A stretch of 64,000 nt of DNA from Nitrospirota bacterium. Its GTDB lineage: Bacteria > Nitrospirota > Nitrospiria > Nitrospirales > Nitrospiraceae. Positions 8,370 through 15,410 of this stretch are shown piece by piece. The position numbers and the translations under genes were made by a program. The stretch spans positions 87,272 through 151,271 of the forward strand of contig JAUSMA010000029.1 in NCBI GenBank assembly GCA_030645475.1, in the 5' to 3' direction. The stretch's first letter is position 1. The number at the start of each line of letters is the position of its first letter. The notes under the pieces were generated by a model. The model searched no databases. It was not told the DNA's origin and saw only the letters and a program-made list of their open reading frames with translations.

Positions 8370-9227
8370 TTACCTCACCACCAGCACCGGACAGGCGACC
8401 CGATGGACGAGGCTGTGCGACACGCTGCCGAGCAGGAAACGTGCGACCCCTCGACGGCTGTGCGACCCCACAATGAGGAGGTCGAATTCTGACGCACGAG
8501 CGGCGACCGTCTGGGCCGGGTCGCCGCTCAATACCTGGACGGACACCGTGGAGGAGGGCCCCATCAGCGCGGCGGCCGTCGTCTTGACCAGATCTTCTGC
8601 TGAGTGATTCGCGATATCCGCCCAGCGTTCGAAGTGTGCCATGTTGGAGGGGTCGGCAAGCTGCAGTGACGGGACGACGGTGAGGATCGAGAGTTCCACC
8701 GGATCGCGGAATGGATGTGCGGTCAACCAGTCGCGAATCATCTGTGCGTCCTGGCGGCCTTCGAGGGCGATTAAGGCACGGCGGATTCTCTTCGGAGGGC
8801 CCTTCACGATCAGCGTCGTTCTCGTTCCGTGGGCCAAGACCCGATGGGAGACGCTGCCGAGCACCAATTCAGCCAGTTTACCGCGCCCGCGAGCGCCCAT
8901 CACCACCAGCTCCGCATCGGCCTTTTCCGCCTGATCGAGCACGATACGGGCCGGCGATCCGATTTCGCGCACCTGCGTGACGGCGATCCCGTTGGATGGG
9001 ATTAAGGCGGCAGTCCGTTGGAGCAATTCCTGGCCCGCATCCATCATCGCCTGCCGAAACTCCTCGTATCCCTGCAGCGCGGCGGCGCCGGCGACAGCAG
9101 GATATTCGTAGACGCCCAAGTCCACTCCATGCACCAGGGTCATTGTTGTTGGACGAAATAAGAGGAGGGTCTGTTGAACGGCCGAAAATGACTGGTCCGA
9201 CCAGTCGATGCCGATGGCGATGCGCAT
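8370..9227 (-). CDS. Tandem-domain universal stress protein (UspA family)
   Basis: 285 residues with two Usp domains. Both nucleotide loops look intact (GARGRGKLAELVLGSVSH and GSHSRRGVARFLLGSVSH), unlike its paralogue at 6277. The start follows AGGAAAGGA. The NTF2-like gene ends 24 bases upstream, consistent with an operon. The roughly 310 bases downstream, before the winged-helix gene, hold a short inverted element (TCTGGTTTATTGGTCTATCTGG and relatives near 8268-8340) but no supported gene. Confidence 0.9.
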   Translation of the reverse strand: MRIAIGIDWSDQSFSAVQQTLLLFRPTTMTLVHGVDLGVYEYPAVAGAAALQGYEEFRQAMMDAGQELLQRTAALIPSNGIAVTQVREIGSPARIVLDQAEKADAELVVMGARGRGKLAELVLGSVSHRVLAHGTRTTLIVKGPPKRIRRALIALEGRQDAQMIRDWLTAHPFRDPVELSILTVVPSLQLADPSNMAHFERWADIANHSAEDLVKTTAAALMGPSSTVSVQVLSGDPAQTVAARASEFDLLIVGSHSRRGVARFLLGSVSHSLVHRVACPVLVVR

Positions 9228-9251
9228 AGAGCGGTCCTTTCCTGTCGACGC

Positions 9252-9818
9252 TTAGAACAATGGATGGGGTGCGGTTCCGAACGGCAGCACTTTGGGCGAG
9301 TCGCCCACATTGCCCCGAATCCGCCATCCGGCATGTTCAAAGGTCAGGTAATGCACTTCTTCATACCAGCTGTCGATCGGCACCCGGAGCCCACTGATCT
9401 TCGAGAGGCCCGACAAGCTCCCCGTGCAGGTCACTTCGAGAATGGTATTGGAGCCCGCTCCCACCTTGACGATCTTCGAAAAGAAATGCACTTCGCTGAT
9501 ATCGCGGTATTCCTCGAATAGGTCGGACCAGATCTTCCGCACATCCGCCTGTTTCAACCCATGATAGTTGTACTGGGTGGCGTAGAGCGCCATGACGCCG
9601 TCCAGATTACCCGCCGCGACGGCGGCTTCAGCTTTATGAAACACATCCAGGATCTGCTTGACGGTGGCCTCATCCACTTCGACGAGCGCGCCCTGTGGAA
9701 TGGACGTCGCCGCCTGACCTGTCGCGCCGGTCGCCAGGCTGAGTGCAGCGACCAGGGCAAGGAGCCAGCGACGGGGACCGGCGGACTGTTTCGACATCCT
9801 GCGAGGGTTGGCGGTCAT
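9252..9818 (-). CDS. NTF2-like (SnoaL-type) exported protein, copy 2
   Basis: 188 residues from the ATG at 9818, which has GAGGAG at ideal spacing; an ATG 12 codons further upstream does not. An N-terminal hydrophobic segment (WLLALVAALSLATGATGQA) looks like a cleavable signal peptide, not a lipobox as in copy 1 at 2406. The NTF2-like core matches copy 1 closely (AVAAGNLDGVMALYATQY, KIWSDLFEEYRD, VPIDSWYEEVHYLTFEHAGW). It lies between the BCAM0308-like and Usp genes in one direction. The export signals predict a periplasmic protein. The ligand is unknown. Confidence 0.8.
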   Translation of the reverse strand: MTANPRRMSKQSAGPRRWLLALVAALSLATGATGQAATSIPQGALVEVDEATVKQILDVFHKAEAAVAAGNLDGVMALYATQYNYHGLKQADVRKIWSDLFEEYRDISEVHFFSKIVKVGAGSNTILEVTCTGSLSGLSKISGLRVPIDSWYEEVHYLTFEHAGWRIRGNVGDSPKVLPFGTAPHPLF

Positions 9819-9841
9819 AGAGTTCTCCTCAACGGTTGCGC

Positions 9842-10342
9842 TTAGCGAGTCCATGTGACCCGTATGAATTGTTCATCCTGGTCGTAATGCAATTCCAGTT
9901 CCCCGTGGTAGGCCTGTTTCAGCGCCTCGCCGATGCGCCGGGGCAGGTGGGTATCGGTCGTCGAAATGACCAGGCCCTCAGGTTGTGATTCAATCCCCAT
10001 GATCCGGGAGAGCGGATGTTCCTTTTTTCCCTTCTCTTCCATGTTTCTGACGACACCGATCAGCTGATCGTGCTGGGTATCTTTGAACGGGCCTTTGATC
10101 GTGACGAGGCCCTTGGGATATTTATCGTGAATGCGGTGACAAGCCGGGCAGAGCGTCTCGTGTGCGCCGGCCGGTTTCGCGTCCCAGGTCCAGCGACCCT
10201 GGTGAAAGACTGCGCCGCATGTCGGACAGATCGTGGGCTCCTTGAGCTTTCCTTGCAGTTTATAGGAGTCGTGTTCGTCCTCTTGATAGGTTTTGTCTCT
10301 GCGCGTTCCCAACCCAGACGGAATCTTGGAATGTGTGGACAT
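9842..10342 (-). CDS. BCAM0308-like zinc-ribbon protein
   Basis: 166 residues. A four-cysteine zinc ribbon is formed by CPTCG (about residue 39) and CPACHR (about residue 66), followed by an alpha/beta domain (GLVTIKGPF, VISTTDTHLPRRIGEALKQAYHG, FIRVTWTR). I recognise this as the small family usually labelled BCAM0308, commonly found among low-oxygen and stress genes. The molecular function is not established; RNA or ribosome binding is a guess based on the ribbon. The start has GGAGGAGAG upstream. It ends 23 bases before the NTF2-like gene. Confidence 0.7.
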   Translation of the reverse strand: MSTHSKIPSGLGTRRDKTYQEDEHDSYKLQGKLKEPTICPTCGAVFHQGRWTWDAKPAGAHETLCPACHRIHDKYPKGLVTIKGPFKDTQHDQLIGVVRNMEEKGKKEHPLSRIMGIESQPEGLVISTTDTHLPRRIGEALKQAYHGELELHYDQDEQFIRVTWTR

Positions 10343-10376
10343 GGTGACGACTCTCCTCCTTGGCGAATAAGACGAG

Positions 10377-11057
10377 TTACGAAGCTGGCGACGAGGGCAT
10401 GCGTGTGAGCATCGCCTCCTCGGCCAGATTTAAGTATTCCACGACGTCGCGATCCTCGACTTGTGTGAAGTCTACGAAGAAATTCCCCACGGCTTCGAAC
10501 GGGTCCGGCGTCATGAGTATCACCAGCTCGTCCACATGTGAGCGAACCTCACGGATCGTCGACGGGGGACCGACCGGAATCACGCCCACCAGGCGGCGCG
10601 GCTGCAGATTTCGAATCGCGAGCGCCGAAGCCATGAACGTCGAGCCTGTGGCGATGCCGTCGTCGACCAAGAGCACCGTGCGCCCGGTGAGGAGCGGCAG
10701 CGGCCGCCCCTGCCGGTACAAGTTCTTACGTCTGGCGATCTCCTGCTCCTGGACATGGATCAATCGCTCCAGCTCGTGCCGGGAGAGGCTGAATGAGTTG
10801 ATCGCCTCTTGATTCAGATAGTGCGATCCCGTCTCGGCCACCGCCCCAATGGCATATTCTGGATTGCCCGGCGCACCGATTTTTCGGGTGATGAACACAT
10901 CCAGCGGAAGGTGGAGTGCCAGGCTGAGCTGATAGCCCACTGCCACACCGCCGCGGGGAAGGGCCAGAATGAGACCATGCGGGTCGTCACGATAGTGCAA
11001 CAATTCAGCCACGAGCTGGCGGCCCGCCTCTTCACGGTTCTTGAAAATCACTGACAC
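10377..11057 (-). CDS. Phosphoribosyltransferase-family protein, copy 2
   Basis: 226 residues, parallel to the copy at 7165: LILALPRGGVAVGYQLSLAL, LPLDVFITRKIGAPGNPEYAIG and the PRPP loop TVLLVDDGIATGST. A glycine-rich loop and two aspartates as in active PRTases are present. It is the first gene of the run leading to BCAM0308, NTF2 and Usp. The two PRTases lie in two similar blocks (PRTase next to Usp), which suggests an old segmental duplication with divergence. Confidence 0.88.
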   Translation of the reverse strand: MSVIFKNREEAGRQLVAELLHYRDDPHGLILALPRGGVAVGYQLSLALHLPLDVFITRKIGAPGNPEYAIGAVAETGSHYLNQEAINSFSLSRHELERLIHVQEQEIARRKNLYRQGRPLPLLTGRTVLLVDDGIATGSTFMASALAIRNLQPRRLVGVIPVGPPSTIREVRSHVDELVILMTPDPFEAVGNFFVDFTQVEDRDVVEYLNLAEEAMLTRMPSSPAS

Positions 11058-11094
11058 CTGTCCTTCCTGCCGTGCAGGACCATTGCTGGTGACA

Positions 11095-11250
11095 TTAGAT
11101 GAGTCCGCTCGTCACGCCCACGCCGATCAGAAACATGGCGAACAGAACCAGTAGCGCAATCAACCACCACAGATGACGGTGAGGTCCCGTGGTCATGTGA
11201 TGCCAATGAATGTTCCACGGAACTTCAAGGTAGTGAGGGTGTCGGAACAT
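11095..11250 (-). CDS. Small single-span membrane protein
   Basis: 51 residues from the ATG at 11250, which has a strong GAGGAGGT site; a longer reading frame would start inside a dispersed repeat. A His- and Trp-rich N-terminal part (EVPWNIHWHHMTTGPHRH) is followed by one transmembrane helix (LWWLIALLVLFAMFLIGVGV). Not recognised as a family. The His/Trp cluster at the membrane face could bind metal or haem, but this is speculative. It is preceded by a repeat and hsp20. Confidence 0.65.
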   Translation of the reverse strand: MFRHPHYLEVPWNIHWHHMTTGPHRHLWWLIALLVLFAMFLIGVGVTSGLI

Positions 11251-11265
11251 CTCGCACCTCCTCTG

Positions 11266-11390
11266 GCTGGATGCTGAAAATGTCCACCAGCTTTGTTCTC
11301 GCATCGTTCAGCCCCTCAACGTACCCTCCGGGTACGCCTCGGGCCTTCACTCGCTGCGGCTTTGCTGGACGGCCATTTTGAGCATCCAGC
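11266..11390 (+). repeat. Dispersed repeat R1, copy 1
   Basis: About 125 bp with terminal inverted ends GCTGGATGCT and AGCATCCAGC. The interior reads TCGTTCAG..CTCAACGTACC, GGGTACGCCTCGGGCCTTC, then TCGCTGCGG and GCTGGACGGCC. The same element recurs at 36694 (opposite orientation), 61323 and 62686, with variants at 14603 and 62079. It fills the gap between hsp20 and the small membrane protein gene. The inverted ends and GGCC core could fold, so it may work as a terminator or a non-autonomous mobile element. Confidence 0.85.
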
Positions 11391-11423
11391 AAGAGGGATT
11401 CCCCGCAGCCGTACCTGTCGCCC

Positions 11424-11897
11424 TTACGAGACCTTCACCTCGATCGATTTCGGTTTCGCCTTCTCCGATTTGGGCAGGTGCGCGTTCAGCACTCCGTCTT
11501 TGTATTCCGCGCTGACTTTGCTGCCGTCGGCATCATTCGGCACGGTGAAGCTGCGCATAAAGCTTCCGTATGACCGCTCGACGCGATGGTACTTCTTGCC
11601 TTTTTCCTCTTTCTCATACTTTCGTTCGCCGGAGATGCTCATCACATTGTCCTGAACCGTCAGTTTGATGTCTTCTTTCTTCACATCTGGTAGATCTGCC
11701 TTGATGACATATTCCTTGTCGTCCTCTGTAATGTCGACGCGTGGAGACCATTCGGCGACGGTCATCGCTTCCTTCCCGGTCTCGGTGCGAACCGCGGGGC
11801 GGCCCAAATAGCCGAAGAGGCGTTTTTCCATATCCTCTAATTCCTTGAATGGATTCCAGCGCGTCGTTACCGGTTCCCAACGGGTTAAGTCAGACAT
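11424..11897 (-). CDS. Hsp20/alpha-crystallin small heat-shock protein
   Basis: 157 residues from the ATG at 11897 (AGAAGGAGG upstream). The N-terminal region WNPFKELEDMEKRLFGYLG is followed by an alpha-crystallin domain (about 48-140: WSPRVDITEDDKEYVIKADL, LTVQDNVMSISGERK, SYGSFMRSFTVP) and the usual GVLNAHLPK before a C-terminal lysine-rich tail. It is an ATP-independent holdase for unfolded proteins in the cytoplasm. A sigma-54-like -24/-12 motif lies at 11949-11964 on the same strand, placing transcription start about 40 bases before the ATG. A dispersed repeat follows. Confidence 0.95.
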   Translation of the reverse strand: MSDLTRWEPVTTRWNPFKELEDMEKRLFGYLGRPAVRTETGKEAMTVAEWSPRVDITEDDKEYVIKADLPDVKKEDIKLTVQDNVMSISGERKYEKEEKGKKYHRVERSYGSFMRSFTVPNDADGSKVSAEYKDGVLNAHLPKSEKAKPKSIEVKVS

Positions 11898-11948
11898 GAG
11901 GAACCTCCTTCTGATGGGGAATGGAATCACTTCCTGGAAGGATAACAG

Positions 11949-11964
11949 TGCATTGTCGGTGCCA
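11949..11964 (-). promoter_or_regulatory. Sigma-54-like -24/-12 promoter motif before hsp20
   Basis: Read on the minus strand the sequence is TGGCACCGACAATGCA. The GG and GC pairs are 12 bases apart, as RNA polymerase sigma-54 requires, and the -24 box is perfect. The hsp20 ATG is 52 bases from its downstream end. A motif of the same form precedes the usp gene at 61005 (GGGCACATCCAATGCA). This is a sequence match only. Confidence 0.5.
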
Positions 11965-12178
11965 CAGAATGGTCTCGTCGGATAGTAGAGGGAGAAATGC
12001 GGTAGCAGAGGGAGTTACAGGCTGAAAACGTGAAAGAGAGAACGGTCCCATCCGGCAGGGTGAGGAGTTTTGGGCCAGCGACAAGTCAGGGAGCTGTTGC
12101 CAAATACCTCAATGGAAGGCGGGATACCGTTTCTTGAGAAGAGGAGTCCGATGGTCGCAACAGTGATGGGAGGAGGGC

Positions 12179-12367
12179 TTATGTGCCCTTGGTGTTCCGT
12201 TGGAGGTGCGGATCTGGCACGACGCCCCCACATTCAACGCAGCGTACTTTCCCGGCCCTGTGTTCCTCCTCCGTCACGCTGTCAGAGATCAGGCGACTAT
12301 GTGTACAGGCGCAAGATGGGCTCATTGAGATGGGCTGAGGGGGTTGCTCTGACTTGTTGAGGCTCAC
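12179..12367 (-). CDS. Small cysteine-rich protein (possible zinc ribbon)
   Basis: 62 residues from a GTG at 12367 that has a perfect GGAGG six bases upstream. It contains C-A-C-T-H and CVECGGVVPDPH, a pattern like half of a zinc ribbon, and resembles other small cysteine-pair proteins nearby (13791, 14168, 27092). No signal peptide. Function unknown. It follows the DUF2934 gene on the same strand. The 280 bases from here to hsp20 contain the sigma-54-like motif and nothing else supported. Confidence 0.5.
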   Translation of the reverse strand: MSLNKSEQPPQPISMSPSCACTHSRLISDSVTEEEHRAGKVRCVECGGVVPDPHLQRNTKGT

Positions 12368-12474
12368 GGTGCACCTCCGGGACGGCAAGTAGGGATCACA
12401 AGCAGATGCGGACTAGCGTAATTCTTCGGTGTCCGCAATGCAAGATACAAAATATGGCACCCTGAGGGGCCTTG

Positions 12475-12726
12475 TCAGGCCGACTGGACCTGACTGAGAA
12501 TTTCCCGCTCCGCTTCGAGCCAATCCTCAAGCGCCGATCCATCCCGGTATCCCCGTTCACTGTAGAGCTCATAGGCTCGTTTTGCGATCGAGCTCGGGAG
12601 GTCATCGCAGGGCGACAGCGGCAGCACCTGAAATTTCTGCGCCGCCGGCTTGTTGGCTATCTGCTGCTGCTGGGGAGCCGGTGCGTTCTTTTTTGGTGTT
12701 GTGGAACGAATGCTGACGGATTTCAT
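12475..12726 (-). CDS. DUF2934 domain protein
   Basis: 83 residues. The C-terminal half holds the DUF2934 signature: IAKRAYELYSERG, then a short linker and LEDWLEAEREI. The N-terminal 40 residues are basic and rich in Gln, Pro and Ala. A good AAGGAG precedes the ATG. The function of DUF2934 is unknown. It sits 18 bases downstream of the mannose-1-phosphate guanylyltransferase-like gene and may be its operon partner. Confidence 0.8.
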   Translation of the reverse strand: MKSVSIRSTTPKKNAPAPQQQQIANKPAAQKFQVLPLSPCDDLPSSIAKRAYELYSERGYRDGSALEDWLEAEREILSQVQSA

Positions 12727-12744
12727 GGCTCTGTTCTCCTTGGA

Positions 12745-13749
12745 TTATACGGATGACAGACTCAGGGGCAGCCCACCATTCGCTGCAACGAATGGGAAGG
12801 GGACAAATGGCCGATCGAGACAGCTCAACGGGAACGATGGTTGCCGATCGATCCGCCGCAGCGTTTCGGTAATCCGTTCCGGCTTGCCCCAGTCGCTCCA
12901 GAGCACGCCGGTCAGTTCGATGACCGCCAGACGCTCCGGGATGCGTTGCAGCAGGTGGGAGGAGAAATTCTTCGCCGGCATGTCACGGTAGATCGCCTCG
13001 AGGGCGCGCCCCTCTTCCGGCCCTCCGATGGCCTGGCCCAGCCGCTCAAAGAGCGGCATCATGTCCGGCAGGCATTGCCAGCCCAACGTCCAGAGCAAGT
13101 CCACGTTGGCGGCAAACACCAGCATGTTCCAGAGCGCGCCTGCCCGTAAGGCGGCATCGGCCTGCGCAGCGCCCGGTTTTTCCAGGAACCAGCGGACGGC
13201 TCGCACCGGTTCGTCCGGCAGTCCGGCGAGGGATGGGCCTGGGAGGATCCAACCATAGTCCAGTTCCAGCCGATCCGGGGCGACGCCCAGCATCACCAGG
13301 CGATCAGGTTGCGACTCCGCGATCCGGACCGCATGCCGGACCGCGTCGAGGAACCGCGCTTCTGGATAGACGAAATGATCCGACGGGTAGAGCACAACCG
13401 TGGCCTTCGGGGCTCTGGCGCGGATATAGGTCAAGGGTAAGAAGACACCGGCTGCCGTGTCGCGATTGGCCGGCTGGAAGAGAATCGTGCTATTTCCCCT
13501 GCCATCCAGTTGCGCCAGCGCCTCGCGGCAATGGCGATGGGCGGCCACCGTCACGATGCGCTCCGGCGGCGACAGCTTGGCCGCCCGGTCCAACGTATGC
13601 TGGAACATGGAGCGTGTGCCGACGAAGGCACAGTACTGCTTCGGGGTGGGCCGGCCCAACCAGCGATGGATCAGTGAACTCACCCGCGTGCCCTCTCCTC
13701 CCGCTAGGATGATCGACCAGAGCTGGTCCGAGGTATTTAGTAGACTCAC
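12745..13749 (-). CDS. Mannose-1-phosphate guanylyltransferase-like sugar nucleotidyltransferase
   Basis: 334 residues. The nucleotidyltransferase signature ILAGGEGTRVSS (about residues 14-25) and RPTPKQYCAF match the GDP-mannose pyrophosphorylase branch. LYPSDHFVYPE is the metal and substrate aspartate region, and FLEKPGAAQAD follows. The family makes GDP-mannose from GTP and mannose-1-phosphate for surface polysaccharides. It lacks the C-terminal isomerase domain found in bifunctional enzymes. No other polysaccharide genes are close, so this is an isolated copy. Confidence 0.8.
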   Translation of the reverse strand: MSLLNTSDQLWSIILAGGEGTRVSSLIHRWLGRPTPKQYCAFVGTRSMFQHTLDRAAKLSPPERIVTVAAHRHCREALAQLDGRGNSTILFQPANRDTAAGVFLPLTYIRARAPKATVVLYPSDHFVYPEARFLDAVRHAVRIAESQPDRLVMLGVAPDRLELDYGWILPGPSLAGLPDEPVRAVRWFLEKPGAAQADAALRAGALWNMLVFAANVDLLWTLGWQCLPDMMPLFERLGQAIGGPEEGRALEAIYRDMPAKNFSSHLLQRIPERLAVIELTGVLWSDWGKPERITETLRRIDRQPSFPLSCLDRPFVPFPFVAANGGLPLSLSSV

Positions 13750-13790
13750 GATGTTCGGCCCCCCTAATTGTCACAGACAGGAGTAGCGAC

Positions 13791-14171
13791 TCAGGTATAC
13801 AGGCTGAAGGCGCGTAGGCTTCGGCCTTCAGCCTGTTTTCCTACAACGGAACCATTCACCGAAACATGCCGAGGCCGTCCGGTCTGCTGAGGCCCTCTCG
13901 GGAGCCCTACTCGCGGAACTACCGGCCCGGGACCCTTCCCCCGGTTGGCCAGGATGAAGGGATCCACGCAGTCGCCGCAGTTGACGCAACGCCGGAGCGT
14001 GACCGGTGTGCCGGTGGCGTCCCGTTCCAGAGAGGCCGTGAAGCTGGTGACCAGCAAGCCGCCGCACCGCAGGCAGGATAGGCCAGGCAGTGCCGATGGC
14101 TGGGCGCGCGAGGCCAGGCTTGCTGCCTGACGGGCCGCACCGACGTTCGGATAACCGGCTAGCCGGCTCAT
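13791..14171 (-). CDS. Zinc-ribbon small protein
   Basis: 126 residues. The centre carries LSCLRCGGLLV and, after about 25 residues, RRCVNCGDCVDPFILANR, a two-CxxC zinc ribbon closely matching the smaller protein at 27092 (CHRCGGLMV...CVTCGDRVD). The C-terminal 45 residues look unstructured, and the last 15 are encoded by one arm of the hairpin at 13799. The start overlaps the stop of the upstream gene as ATGA, so the two are probably translationally coupled. Function unknown. Confidence 0.65.
   Translation of the reverse strand: MSRLAGYPNVGAARQAASLASRAQPSALPGLSCLRCGGLLVTSFTASLERDATGTPVTLRRCVNCGDCVDPFILANRGKGPGPVVPRVGLPRGPQQTGRPRHVSVNGSVVGKQAEGRSLRAFSLYT
13799..13836. repeat. AGGCTGAAGG hairpin
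   Basis: Inverted repeat ACAGGCTGAAGGC / GCCTTCAGCCTGT with a 12-base loop and TTTT on the plus-strand side. It overlaps the end of the zinc-ribbon gene at 13791. The same words form the hairpin at 18430-18493. It may terminate transcription. Confidence 0.6.
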
Positions 14172-14461
14172 GGCCGCGTTCCGATCTCACGAAAGTATTG
14201 CCGCATCGCCTCCTGAACTTTCGTGAAACATTCAGGGCAGTAGGTATGCGTCTGTGCGATCTCGGCCGGATCGATGCCATGGGCTGCACGATACGTTCGC
14301 TGCGTGAGCCAGCAATCGAGGCCGGGAGGATATCGCCGATCGTCGCGAATGAGTCCGCAGAGACAACAGACAGGGAGCAGCGTCGGCGCAATGAACCTGT
14401 CTCTCATGGGAACGGACGGTGATGGACGCATGGTCGGATCGAACCCCTGTTCAAGAGACAT
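14168..14461 (-). CDS. Stand-alone cysteine-knuckle (CxxC-IRDD) protein
   Basis: 97 residues from the ATG at 14461 (GGAGG upstream). The key pattern is PVCCLCGLIRDDRRYPPG, a tryptophan, then THTYCPECF. This is the C-x2-C..IRDD..W..(S/T)HxxCPEC module normally attached to the end of sensor kinases and response regulators, here as a free protein. It probably binds zinc. Its stop overlaps the ATG of the zinc-ribbon gene at 13791. The link to signalling is inferred from the module's usual context and from the kinase cluster starting at 15411. Confidence 0.6.
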   Translation of the reverse strand: MSLEQGFDPTMRPSPSVPMRDRFIAPTLLPVCCLCGLIRDDRRYPPGLDCWLTQRTYRAAHGIDPAEIAQTHTYCPECFTKVQEAMRQYFREIGTRP

Positions 14462-14602
14462 GCGCCACCTCCTTTCATGCACCAGCCGGACAGAACCAGT
14501 CACGGAGCGATGGGTGAAGTCGAATGTCAGGATGTAGGTATACGAATTCGTCGCCGTGGGGGGAACTGGGGCATTCCCCAGTTCTTCCCGAATAGGTTAC
14601 TA

Positions 14603-14740
14603 GCAGGCTGTTGATAAAGACCGCCAGCCGGGAAACGCTGAACGATGAGTGATGAACTGTGAGCGAAAAACGATGCTCACTTCAGCGTTCAGTCGCTCGC
14701 TTGCTGCGGCCTTGCTGGACGGCCCTTCTGAACAGTCTGC
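14603..14740 (+). repeat. Dispersed repeat R1, variant b
   Basis: About 138 bp. The end resembles R1 (TCGCTTGCTGCGG, CTTGCTGGACGGCCC) but the middle differs: it has GCTGAACGATGAGTGA and CACTTCAGCGTTCAG as internal inverted arms. The ends read GCAGGCTGTT and AACAGTCTGC. The same variant occurs at 62079-62216. It occupies the gap 14462-14934, which otherwise has no supported gene. Confidence 0.75.
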
Positions 14741-14934
14741 CGGCGTGGAACACGAGATCTGGAGGTGGTGATGGCACCTATCGTAGATCCCGGTACGAGT
14801 GCGTACGTCAGGTCAGAGGTTGTAGCAGGCTTTCACGGGGAGGAGATCGCACGACGATGCCGGGCGCGGTCGTGCCCCGTTTTTCCTGCACAGCAATGGC
14901 TCCTTCGTTCATGGCATGACGATGCGATCCGGAT

Positions 14935-15174
14935 TCAGCATGGCGGCAGGGGGTCTGCCTTGACAGGTTGGCGCGGTGCCAGTGAAACGAGATAGCCTGA
15001 CGAGCCTGGACGCTGGAGAGTGACGATGCCGTCCCTGGTGAGCCGGTCCACCGTGGCAAATAGCTGGTTCCATGAGGAGTAGGGGAGCCGCTCGTTGAGT
15101 TCTTCGAGCGTGCAGATACCGACCTGAGCGAGCACCTGGCGGATGGCCGATTCAAGCGTATCTGTCCGAAGCAT
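14935..15174 (-). CDS. Small winged-helix-like protein, paralogue B
   Basis: 79 residues from the ATG at 15174, directly behind AGGAGG. The pattern AIRQVLAQVGICTLEELNERL, SSWNQLFATVDRLTRDGIVTL and SGYLVSL is shared with the proteins at 7833 and 41148, and predicts three helices and a two-strand wing. It is divergent from and 236 bases upstream of the CheB-CheR fusion gene, so it could regulate that cluster or itself. Function is inferred only from fold pattern. Confidence 0.7.
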   Translation of the reverse strand: MLRTDTLESAIRQVLAQVGICTLEELNERLPYSSWNQLFATVDRLTRDGIVTLQRPGSSGYLVSLAPRQPVKADPLPPC

Positions 15175-15410
15175 AGGATCCTCCTGAAATAGACGTCGCA
15201 CTCCTGCACATCTTGTACGGGATGCGTCTGTATAGGGAAACTAGGGAGCGCCCTAGTCCTCGTCGAAGACATTACTAGAGCCTGTCAGGCCGCATTCGCG
15301 CGGCTTGTACGAACGAGAGAAAGGGCCTAGACTCTGGCCCCAGATCGGCCCTCCAGTTGCGGGCGCTGATTCCGATGCCGCGTTGTCTATCCTCTCGAGG
15401 AGTCGATCCT

